A stretch of DNA of 7,078 bases from Rhizobiaceae bacterium (GTDB taxonomy: Bacteria; Pseudomonadota; Alphaproteobacteria; Rhizobiales; Rhizobiaceae), in the NCBI GenBank assembly GCA_913776675.1, contig CAJYRE010000219.1, positions 1-7,078 of the forward strand. The letters run 5' to 3'. Positions 1 to 5,332 of the stretch are shown here, piece by piece. The notes beneath the pieces were generated by a model. That model ran no database searches. It was not told the origin of the DNA and saw only the letters and a program-made list of their open reading frames with translations. Both the position numbers and the translations under genes were made by a program. Positions within the stretch are counted from its first letter, which is position 1. Each line of letters opens with the position of its first letter.

Positions 1-325
1 TCTCGGACGTGAGAACCAAGGCACCGTTCAGATAGACATCTGCCAGCGTCGCCAAGCCATCAAACCGCAAAACAGCCGGACCGGGGGCTTCACCCTGAAG
101 GGAGCGGAAATACCACGCTTCCTTGCCATGCAATGGGGTGGGATGGGCCGGATCAAACAGGCCTGCTTCAAAAAGCGCTTGTGCAACGGTGCCGGGAACC
201 GGGGCGTTGAGCCGCGCCAGCGCCCGATTGATGCTGTCTGGCCCGTCAAACGTGCCGGGTTCGCAGAGCAGCAGTGTCCAGCCTTGTTCCAACGGACGAA
301 TATCGGCATCGAGATAGGTGATCAC
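1..325 (-). CDS. Glycoside hydrolase family 2 protein, beta-mannosidase-like, N-terminal part (runs off left edge)
   Basis: The first 108 codons of a minus-strand gene are visible; the rest lies left of position 1. The translation has the pattern of the GH2 N-terminal sugar-binding (jelly-roll) domain: an early GW (residues 15-16), PVPGTVAQAL at 42-51, a WYF at 71-73 and LRFDGLATLADVYLNG at 86-101, which matches the 'f.Gl.t.a.V.lNG' signature of beta-mannosidases and related exo-glycosidases. The catalytic (beta/alpha)8 barrel with its acid/base and nucleophile Glu is outside the window, so activity cannot be judged. No signal peptide is seen, which suggests a cytoplasmic enzyme trimming imported oligosaccharides. 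The start must be the GTG at 325-323: an in-frame TAA lies at 337-335 and there is no in-frame ATG. An AAGGA at 338-342 is 12 nt upstream, a long spacing. It follows the DUF1839 gene after 328 bp occupied by an inverted-repeat element. Family call is moderately sure; substrate is inference. Confidence 0.75.
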   Translation of the reverse strand, partial: MITYLDADIRPLEQGWTLLLCEPGTFDGPDSINRALARLNAPVPGTVAQALFEAGLFDPAHPTPLHGKEAWYFRSLQGEAPGPAVLRFDGLATLADVYLNGALVLTSE

Positions 326-337
326 GGCGGGGTCTTA

Positions 338-342
338 TCCTT
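338..342 (-). promoter_or_regulatory. Candidate ribosome binding site of the GH2 gene
   Basis: AAGGA on the minus strand, 12 nt before the GTG start at 325. The spacing is longer than usual, but it is the only Shine-Dalgarno-like stretch near this start. An in-frame stop just downstream of it (335-337) rules out an earlier start. Confidence 0.4.
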
Positions 343-402
343 CAATTTTAGAGTTTAGCAGTTCGGATTGGGACAGAGCCATTGCCGCTTTTATCCTTGG
401 CC

Positions 403-580
403 TACCCCCCTCTGTCCTGCCGGACATCTCCCCCTCAAGGGGGGAGATTGGATGGGGCCAAGCGTCCATTCTTGCTGATGACACCAGATAGCTAAAAACC
501 TGACCGCTTAAAACGAGGGGCAAACCACGAGCCGATCTCCCCCCTTGAGGGGGAGAGGCCTGGCAAGGCAGAGGGGGGTA
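403..580. repeat. RIME-like / MITE-like intergenic element with 49-bp terminal inverted repeats
   Basis: The left arm (403-451) and the reverse complement of the right arm (580-532) agree at 43 of 49 positions by my count, starting with an exact 10-mer (TACCCCCCTC). Each arm has two nested hairpins: an outer one around TGCC (left 413-426, TGTCC/GGACA) and an inner G+C-rich one (left 426-448, ATCTCCCCC/GGGGGAGAT around TCAAG). The roughly 80 bp between the arms carries no gene. The architecture, two large palindromes in an intergenic site, matches what is known of rhizobial intergenic mosaic elements (RIME) and Brucella palindromic repeats; exact family assignment is from memory. Both ends are TA, so a non-autonomous element mobilised by a TA-targeting (IS630/mariner-like) transposase is possible. 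Confidence 0.8.
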
Positions 581-603
581 AACGGCATATAAAAACATGT
601 GCG

Positions 604-628
604 TTGAATACTCTGATATTCAATCAGA
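604..628 (-). terminator. Weak candidate terminator after the DUF1839 gene: overlapping AT-rich hairpins
   Basis: Two mutually exclusive stems lie 26-50 bp past the DUF1839 stop codon: TTGAATA (604-610) with TATTCAA (617-623), and TCTGAT (612-617) with ATCAGA (623-628). Read on the minus strand, a run of five T follows at 591-595, about 8 nt beyond the first stem. The stems are AT-rich and the T-run is distant, so this is a poor intrinsic terminator and may allow read-through into the GH2 gene. Confidence 0.25.
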
Positions 629-653
629 TAAACTCTCTATTCTGTCCGCTGTT

Positions 654-1619
654 CTACCCGATGTGAGGCTGCAAACTCAGCATCAACCGATCCCATGCTT
701 CAATCGCCGCATCAAGTGCTGTCTTCAACGGCTCAAATTTTTTGCGGGTCACGGCGCGGGCCAGCTGGAATTGGGCGGACTTGGCCACTTCCGAGATTTT
801 CAGCGCGTCCGTAATCACCTGCTCAAAGCGACCATCGCTGCGTAACCAATCAAGATGGCTGGCCAAAAGCTCAAAATTCGCTCCGAACTGCCGCAATGTG
901 TTGAAGGCGTATTTGTGGAAGAAGCCGAAGTCGCGTTCCGCCAAGGTTTCCACATGCTGCGGAAAGACCTCTGCAAAAGCTTTGATAGGATTATCCAGCG
1001 GACGGCGGGTGAAATGCGTCCTTAGTAGCCGTTCGGCCACCTGCCGCTGATGGTGTTCATCGGGAAGACCATCCGGGAATTTGGCAAATTCCGTGTAGGG
1101 CAAAAAGGGCAGGGCACCCACTGCCGCATTGCGCTGGAAAAGCCCATCGACATCATCGCCAGAAACGCTGAAAAAACCGCCATTGTGGAAATACTCCATC
1201 ACCCGGTTTTCCAGATCCAACCGGTTGATGCCCACGGTGGTTTTGCCATGCTCACCACGGTAGCCCACCCCTTGCGTATCGGGCAGGTAAAAACTGTCCA
1301 TTTCCACCAGACACAGGCGACCTCGGCGGATTTGCGTGGCCACATGGTCCTCAACCCGATCAAAAATAGCCAGTTCGGTGACGCGGATGCCGTAAAGCGT
1401 TTCGAGATCTTCCAGAGGCACTTTGAAAAAGGTGAATTGGTCGCCCTCGAAATCCTGCGTCAGGGTAAAGCCCAGCATGGCTTCGGGGGCCGCTCCAAGC
1501 GATGCCAGCACCTCGATCCACAGATCAACATAGCAATTGGTTTCCGGCCACATCCGCTCGCTCGCGTGCAGCGGATGGGCTTTGTAATGGGCCGGATCAA
1601 TCGGCAGAACCCGCGTCAT
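654..1619 (-). CDS. DUF1839 family protein, putative papain/C39-like aminoacyl transferase
   Basis: A 321-residue protein, last gene of the four-gene operon. I recognise the DUF1839 pattern; no function is established for it as far as I know. Visible landmarks are WPETNCYVDLW (24-34), with Cys29 at the start of a probable helix, VEMDSFYLPDT (105-115) with Asp108, and EHGKTTVGINRLD (123-135) with His124 at the start of a probable strand. This order (Cys before a helix, a 'vD.fyLP' segment, then 'H....v.i...D') resembles the BtrH N-terminal domain and C39-like cysteine peptidase folds. BtrH transfers an acyl group from a carrier protein to an aminoglycoside. By analogy I infer that it moves the aminoacyl group from the carrier protein encoded upstream to an unknown acceptor. 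The C-terminal half (about 190-321) is probably helical. No signal peptide or membrane segment is seen. The ATG at 1619 lies 2 nt after the ligase stop (TGA-GG-ATG), with GGGG 6 nt before it. A longer form starting at 1658 would overlap the ligase gene and is unlikely. Confidence 0.85.
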   Translation of the reverse strand: MTRVLPIDPAHYKAHPLHASERMWPETNCYVDLWIEVLASLGAAPEAMLGFTLTQDFEGDQFTFFKVPLEDLETLYGIRVTELAIFDRVEDHVATQIRRGRLCLVEMDSFYLPDTQGVGYRGEHGKTTVGINRLDLENRVMEYFHNGGFFSVSGDDVDGLFQRNAAVGALPFLPYTEFAKFPDGLPDEHHQRQVAERLLRTHFTRRPLDNPIKAFAEVFPQHVETLAERDFGFFHKYAFNTLRQFGANFELLASHLDWLRSDGRFEQVITDALKISEVAKSAQFQLARAVTRKKFEPLKTALDAAIEAWDRLMLSLQPHIG

Positions 1620-1621
1620 CC

Positions 1622-2530
1622 TCAACCCCAGAGTGCCTTGCGCACCGGTTCCGGCCATGTGTTCACATCCAGACCGTGGTGATGGAATAGCGCCAGCGCA
1701 ATCCGCTCCAACCCAAAACCAACGCAGGCGGTGTGCGCAACAGAGCCATCTTCAAGGTTCAGGCCCCATTTCGCCCCAAACGCATCCTGATGATAATTAA
1801 AGCTCATGCAAGCGGTGGGGTTGCTGGTGGAGGTGATGGGAATCAAAAGCTCGAATTTCAGGTTCTGGTCGCGCTGGTTGTTGGCCAGCATTTTGCCTGC
1901 CCGGCCAAAGAACGGGTCGTTGGCAACGTCGATTTCAACGGCAAGACCAACCGCTTCCATCATTTTCAGGCCGCGATCCATCCATGTCTGGCGAAACTCG
2001 GTGACATGATCCTGCGTGCCCATGCAGACATATTCGCGCATACGAAACAGCTGCTGGCGGGCGGGGTCTTTCGAAGGTTCATGGCGGAAGCAATAGGATT
2101 GCAGATCAAACAGCGCGCCTTTGGCTGCAATGGCACCGCGCTTGGCAATGGTTGGGTAAAGCGGATAGCAGGCCGCAGGCGTCAGCACGATGTCGGTGAT
2201 CTTTTGCTCTTTCGACCAGTCCTCATCGGCATCCATGCATTTGAGCAGGCTCATATGGTCCAGTTCATTGCCGCAAAAGCTGTGAACGGTGCCCGCCAGT
2301 TGCGGAAAGCTTTTCATATAGCCGCTGGTTTCAAAATAGGCGCGGTTCATACCGGGCGGAAAGCGAATGGCTTCCGCGCCATCTGCACCACCAAAGCGAT
2401 CAATCAATCGCTCAAAGGCAGAAATCACATCTTCAAACTGGCCGCTTCGGCCATAAAGCCCATCCACGCCGGTGTCGATCAACAGGCCTGCATCAAACAG
2501 CCGGTCGAGAAAAGTGGTTTGATTGGTCAT
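1622..2530 (-). CDS. Amino acid:[carrier protein] ligase (SerRS-like class II synthetase paralogue)
   Basis: A 302-residue class II aminoacyl-tRNA-synthetase catalytic core lacking any tRNA-binding N-terminal domain. Members of this family (related to atypical methanogen SerRS; characterised in Bradyrhizobium and Agrobacterium) adenylate glycine or alanine and transfer it to the phosphopantetheine thiol of a dedicated carrier protein. They do not charge tRNA. Motif 2 is FRHE at 148-151 with the second part FRMRE at 162-166; motif 3 is GFGLER at 271-276. The expected zinc ligands are present: Cys121 (AACYPLYP), Glu166 and Cys269 (HTACVGFG). Their spacing (45 and 103 residues) equals that of the Cys131/Glu176/Cys279 set I recall from the B. 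japonicum enzyme. The carrier protein gene two genes upstream is the likely partner. The ATG at 2530 lies 4 nt past the preceding stop, with a weak GGGA about 10 nt upstream. The glycine versus alanine preference cannot be read from the sequence. Confidence 0.93.
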   Translation of the reverse strand: MTNQTTFLDRLFDAGLLIDTGVDGLYGRSGQFEDVISAFERLIDRFGGADGAEAIRFPPGMNRAYFETSGYMKSFPQLAGTVHSFCGNELDHMSLLKCMDADEDWSKEQKITDIVLTPAACYPLYPTIAKRGAIAAKGALFDLQSYCFRHEPSKDPARQQLFRMREYVCMGTQDHVTEFRQTWMDRGLKMMEAVGLAVEIDVANDPFFGRAGKMLANNQRDQNLKFELLIPITSTSNPTACMSFNYHQDAFGAKWGLNLEDGSVAHTACVGFGLERIALALFHHHGLDVNTWPEPVRKALWG

Positions 2531-2534
2531 CAGA

Positions 2535-3716
2535 TTATCCCAGCAAGCGTGTGTCGAGTTTATGGACGAGAAGCATGGTGGAGGTGTTGCCAAGAATACG
2601 ATCGTTGGAAATCATCAACCGTGCCGAATGCGCATCGCGCAGGTGGCGGCCCAGACTGTAGGGCGTGCCGTTTTTATAACCCATGATACCGCAGATCAGC
2701 ATGGCCTGATTGATGATGTCGATGATGGTCTCGGACGAGGCCAGCTTGACATTGTTCATCGTCACCGAAAAACCGAAGGAAGACAGCTTTTCGCCATCCC
2801 GTTTGGCCTCTTCATAGGCTTTGAGCGCTGCCACCACATTGGAGCGTACCAATTGCAGTTGATTGGCGACTTCCGCCAAACGCAGCGCACCGGGCGGCAT
2901 TTGGCCCGCACTTTTGCGTGCCGCCGCCCGCACAAAGCTTTGCGCTCGTGCCACGGCATCCACGGCAATGCCATACCACACACCGCTCCACAGAATATGT
3001 GAGGCGGCCAGCATGGAATGGGCGGCAATTTCGGCAAAGGGTTTTGGCAGGATCTGGCAGGCCGGGGCCTCGCCCTTAAAGATAAAGCCGTCAGAGCGGG
3101 TGCCGCGCATGCCCAGCGTGTCCCAGTCCTGCGTCTTTTCAAGGCTGTATTGCCCTTTGACAAATACGCTCATCACCTGATCAGCCGGGGCGGCATCCTT
3201 GTGGGCGCGCGAGGTGATCAGGATGGCATCGGCATATTGCGCGTAGGAAATCACCGTTGCGTCTTTTTCCAGCCGGCAGGTGTCGCCTTCCACCTCGATG
3301 GCGCAAATGGAATTGCGCAAATTGCCGCCAATGCCGCCCTCAGTCGTGGCAGAGGCCAGCAGCAATTGCTCATCCACCACGCGCCGCATAAAAGCCATCT
3401 GCCATGCATTGCCCTCTGCATGTTCCACAAGGCTGGAGCATTTGATGTGATGCATGGCAAAAATCATCGCCGAGGAAGCACAGGCCTGCCCCAGCGTAGT
3501 GCAGATTTCGGTGATCTGGGCAAAGGTGGCGGCTTCACCGCCAAGTTCTGTCGGGATTTGAATGCCCAACAGCCGCTCGGCTTTCATCGCATCCACAGCT
3601 TCCTGCGGGAAGCGGCCCTGTTTATCGACATCATCGGCAAATTGGGCGGCAATCCTGGCAACGCGGCTGGCGCGTTCATGCAAGCTGGTCTGGAAAGAGA
3701 CGAGAGGGGCGTTCAT
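2535..3716 (-). CDS. Acyl-CoA dehydrogenase-like flavoprotein linked to the aminoacyl carrier protein
   Basis: A 393-residue protein with the three-part acyl-CoA dehydrogenase layout: an N-terminal helical domain (IPTELGG at 54-60), a middle beta domain (ATTEGGIGG at 123-131, the place of the usual TEp..[16 protein letters not shown] at 198-210, the place of 'lGmrgs'), and a C-terminal four-helix domain with IMGYKNG (344-350) and LRDA (359-362). FAD is the expected cofactor. The segment that normally reads IYEGT, whose Glu is the catalytic base, is here [12 protein letters not shown] (367-378), without Glu. The mechanism may therefore differ from fatty acyl-CoA oxidation. In natural-product pathways such flavoproteins oxidise aminoacyl groups on carrier proteins (for example prolyl to pyrrolyl); here the substrate is inferred to be glycyl- or alanyl-carrier protein. 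The ATG at 3716 shares one base with the carrier-protein stop (TGATG), so translation is probably coupled. A GTG one codon earlier is an alternative start. Confidence 0.9.
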   Translation of the reverse strand: MNAPLVSFQTSLHERASRVARIAAQFADDVDKQGRFPQEAVDAMKAERLLGIQIPTELGGEAATFAQITEICTTLGQACASSAMIFAMHHIKCSSLVEHAEGNAWQMAFMRRVVDEQLLLASATTEGGIGGNLRNSICAIEVEGDTCRLEKDATVISYAQYADAILITSRAHKDAAPADQVMSVFVKGQYSLEKTQDWDTLGMRGTRSDGFIFKGEAPACQILPKPFAEIAAHSMLAASHILWSGVWYGIAVDAVARAQSFVRAAARKSAGQMPPGALRLAEVANQLQLVRSNVVAALKAYEEAKRDGEKLSSFGFSVTMNNVKLASSETIIDIINQAMLICGIMGYKNGTPYSLGRHLRDAHSARLMISNDRILGNTSTMLLVHKLDTRLLG

Positions 3717-3967
3717 CACGCCACTTTCTGATCTTTGAGAATGGCTTCAACCGTGCGTTCAATGGCTTCAATGCTGGCAAAGGATTTGCGGTTCAGCAGA
3801 TGGTCGGGAAATTCAATGTCGAACGCTTCTTCGATGGCCAGCATGAGCTGTACCGATGCAAAGGAAGTCAGGCCCAGACTGTAAAGATCGGCGTCAGCCG
3901 CAATGTCCGTACTGGCTGCACCCAAGCCGCCCACCTTGCCCAGAATCGTCCGAATTGTGTCGTTCAT
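3716..3967 (-). CDS. Phosphopantetheine carrier protein, partner of the amino acid:CP ligase
   Basis: An 83-residue acyl/aminoacyl carrier protein, first gene of the operon. It has the four-helix carrier fold pattern: helix 1 (residues 2-14), a loop with DADLYSLGL (25-33), the attachment site GLTSFASVQ (32-40) with Ser35 as the predicted 4'-phosphopantetheine site, helix 2 (LMLAIEEAFDIEF, 41-53), a short helix 3, and helix 4 from about 64. The usual DSL is replaced by TSF, which together with the neighbouring ligase points to a specialised carrier and not the fatty-acid AcpP. Its role would be to hold the glycyl or alanyl thioester made by the ligase and present it to the dehydrogenase-like and DUF1839 proteins. 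No phosphopantetheinyl transferase gene is in the window, so a housekeeping one must activate it. A good GAGGG lies 7 nt before the ATG. Confidence 0.94.
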   Translation of the reverse strand: MNDTIRTILGKVGGLGAASTDIAADADLYSLGLTSFASVQLMLAIEEAFDIEFPDHLLNRKSFASIEAIERTVEAILKDQKVA

Positions 3968-3974
3968 CCTATAT

Positions 3975-3979
3975 CCCTC
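3975..3979 (-). promoter_or_regulatory. Ribosome binding site of the carrier protein gene
   Basis: GAGGG on the minus strand, 7 nt before the ATG at 3967. It is the strongest Shine-Dalgarno sequence in this operon and fixes the start; the three downstream genes have weak sites and probably rely on translational coupling. Confidence 0.7.
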
Positions 3980-4128
3980 GGTTTATCGGGCATAATCCCG
4001 GTGCAGATAGCACAGGTGATCGCACACCCGTCATAGCTACGCTGTCATGGCGTATCTGCGGGCCGTGTCATCCGTTTCTTCAAAGCTTTGTGGTTCTTTC
4101 TTTTAGCACATTCTCACCCAATTGACAC

Positions 4129-4148
4129 TGGCCAATTATTATTGGCCA
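4129..4148. repeat. Perfect 8-bp inverted repeat, operator- or hairpin-like
   Basis: TGGCCAAT (4129-4136) and ATTGGCCA (4141-4148) are exact reverse complements separated by TATT. The repeat lies about 160-180 bp before the carrier-protein start and downstream of the candidate promoter at 4220-4248. It could be the site of a dimeric repressor or form a hairpin in the leader transcript. No T-run follows on either strand, so it is not an intrinsic terminator. Confidence 0.5.
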
Positions 4149-4219
4149 ACAGAGATTGGATGGCGTGATAAAATAAAAACGCAACCTGAAGAACGACCGT
4201 TTCAATGCCTGATTGCTGA

Positions 4220-4248
4220 TTTTTAAATATTAGGTCTGCATTTGTTAA
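4220..4248 (-). promoter_or_regulatory. Candidate sigma-70 promoter of the carrier-protein operon
   Basis: On the minus strand TTAACA (4248-4243) is followed after 17 nt by TAAAAA (4225-4220): five and four matches to the -35 and -10 consensus with ideal spacing, in an AT-rich setting. Transcription would start near 4213, giving a leader of about 245 nt that includes the inverted repeat at 4129-4148. Prediction by eye only. Confidence 0.35.
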
Positions 4249-4288
4249 AGGGGTATGAAGAAAAGCGACTAAAACAGGGAGTATTGTT

Positions 4289-5332
4289 TCAACTGTTCTG
4301 GTAAAAATGACTCACGCCGCGAAAATCAGTGACGTGATAGCCATCACTCTCATCGATGATTGTGCTGGCGGCAATGGGTATCTTGCCATGGCCACCGGGA
4401 ATATCCAGCACATAGACAGGCTGGCACAGACCTGACACATGCCCGCGCAGGGCGGCGACAATCTCCTGCCCCCGTTGAATGCTGAGACGGAAATGGCCGG
4501 TTCCGGGCGCAAGATCGGGATGGTGCAGATAATAAGGACGGATGCGCAATTCCACAAACCGGCGCATCAGCTCGGCCAGAATGGCTGGATCATCATTGAT
4601 GCCCTTCAGCAGCACAGTCTGGCTGACAAGCGCTATTCCGGCATGCAGCAGACGGTCAATTGCCACTTTTACCGTCTCCGTCAGCTCACGCGGGTGGTTG
4701 GCGTGGATGGCGATATAGGTGGTCTTGCCGCTGGCTTTCAGGGCATCAATCAGTTCATCATTGATGCTGGGCGCATCCACCACCGGCACACGGGTGTGAA
4801 AGCGGATGATCTTGACGTGATCAATGGTGGCCAATTGCTCCAGAATGGCGCGCAGGCGCCGGGCTGACAACACCAGCGGATCGCCACCTGTCAAGATGAC
4901 TTCCCAGATTTCCGTGTGGGTGCGGATATAATCGATGGCTCGTTCCAAGGCCGCCCCTGCCAGCATTCCATCGCCATCCGGCCCCACCATTTCACGGCGA
5001 AAACAGAAGCGGCAATAGACCGGGCAGGCATGGACCGCTTTCAACAACACCCGGTCGGGATAGCGATGCACAATGCCTTCAACGGGACTATGGGCATGAT
5101 CGCCGATTGGATCGGCATTTTCCTGTGGGGTCTGCACCAGTTCTGCGGCGGTTGGCACAAACTGGGCGGCAATTGGATCATTCGGATCATCGGCCGTGAT
5201 CAGCGCCTGCATGGATGGGGTGATGCCAATGGCATAACGCGCTGCAACCGCTTTGAGCTGTGGGGCATCGTCTGCTTTTACCCAGCCGGCCTCCAGCAGT
5301 TCCTCAACCGTTTTCAGGGTTTTGGTGCTCAT
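4289..5332 (-). CDS. epmB: EF-P (R)-beta-lysine synthase, lysine 2,3-aminomutase family radical SAM enzyme
   Basis: A 347-residue KamA/YjeK-type protein, close to the usual EpmB length (E. coli about 342) and without the C-terminal extension of clostridial lysine aminomutase. It converts lysine to beta-lysine, the substrate that EpmA attaches to EF-P. The radical-SAM cluster motif is CPVYCRFC with Cys103, Cys107 and Cys110. A GGDP follows at 149-152 (SAM contact), and IPGGHGK at 311-317 puts Lys317 where the PLP-binding lysine is expected. The residues needed for activity all appear present. The ATG at 5332 overlaps the epmA stop as ATGA (4 bases), with GGAG 8 nt upstream, so both are translated from one message. 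A longer frame starting at 5359 has no such support. Confidence 0.96.
   Translation of the reverse strand: MSTKTLKTVEELLEAGWVKADDAPQLKAVAARYAIGITPSMQALITADDPNDPIAAQFVPTAAELVQTPQENADPIGDHAHSPVEGIVHRYPDRVLLKAVHACPVYCRFCFRREMVGPDGDGMLAGAALERAIDYIRTHTEIWEVILTGGDPLVLSARRLRAILEQLATIDHVKIIRFHTRVPVVDAPSINDELIDALKASGKTTYIAIHANHPRELTETVKVAIDRLLHAGIALVSQTVLLKGINDDPAILAELMRRFVELRIRPYYLHHPDLAPGTGHFRLSIQRGQEIVAALRGHVSGLCQPVYVLDIPGGHGKIPIAASTIIDESDGYHVTDFRGVSHFYQNS

Larger units (their letters stand above)
326..653. other. Intergenic region between the DUF1839 gene and the GH2 gene
   Basis: This 328-bp stretch holds no convincing gene. Positions 403-580 are an inverted-repeat element, 581-653 an AT-rich stretch with overlapping hairpins just after the DUF1839 stop codon, and 326-402 the upstream region of the GH2 gene, in which I see no clear -35/-10 pair. 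An open frame on the minus strand (335-598) crosses the repeat element, but its residue content follows the palindromes and has no family resemblance. Confidence 0.7.
3968..4288. other. Intergenic region upstream of the carrier-protein operon
   Basis: This 321-bp stretch lies between the epmB stop and the carrier protein start, both on the minus strand. It has no plausible gene. The part from about 4120 to 4290 is clearly richer in A+T than the flanking genes and holds a candidate promoter (4220-4248) and a perfect inverted repeat (4129-4148). Closer to the gene, a weaker promoter-like pair (ATGACG 4034-4029, CTATCT 4010-4005 on the minus strand, 18-nt spacer) and short hairpins (4038-4054, 3987-4000) can be seen. 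I see no good terminator after epmB. Confidence 0.6.

Noticed and set aside
335..598. An 87-codon minus-strand frame through the inverted-repeat element, in frame with the GH2 gene but ended by TAA at 335
   Set aside because: Its sequence follows the palindromes, and the stop separates it from the GH2 start. I considered a broken GH2 N-terminus, but GH2 homology begins only after the GTG at 325.
2531..2593. A 21-residue longer start for the ligase
   Set aside because: It would overlap the end of the dehydrogenase-like gene in another frame; the ATG at 2530 gives a normal family start.
1050..2686. Long open frames on the plus strand opposite the DUF1839 and ligase genes (1050-1682 and 1733-2686)
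   Set aside because: They are antisense to genes with clear family motifs, lack recognisable domains, and are the usual by-product of GC-rich codon use.
3717..3719. GTG start for the dehydrogenase-like gene
   Set aside because: The adjacent ATG at 3716 is the better start codon and gives a typical TGATG coupled junction. The difference is one residue.
4122..4127. Perfect TTGACA on the plus strand in the intergenic region
   Set aside because: No -10-like sequence lies 16-18 nt downstream and there is no plus-strand gene for it to serve.
4272..4289. AAACA/TGTTT hairpin at the end of epmB as a terminator
   Set aside because: Only five A-T-rich pairs with an 8-nt loop and no proper T-run; too weak to call.
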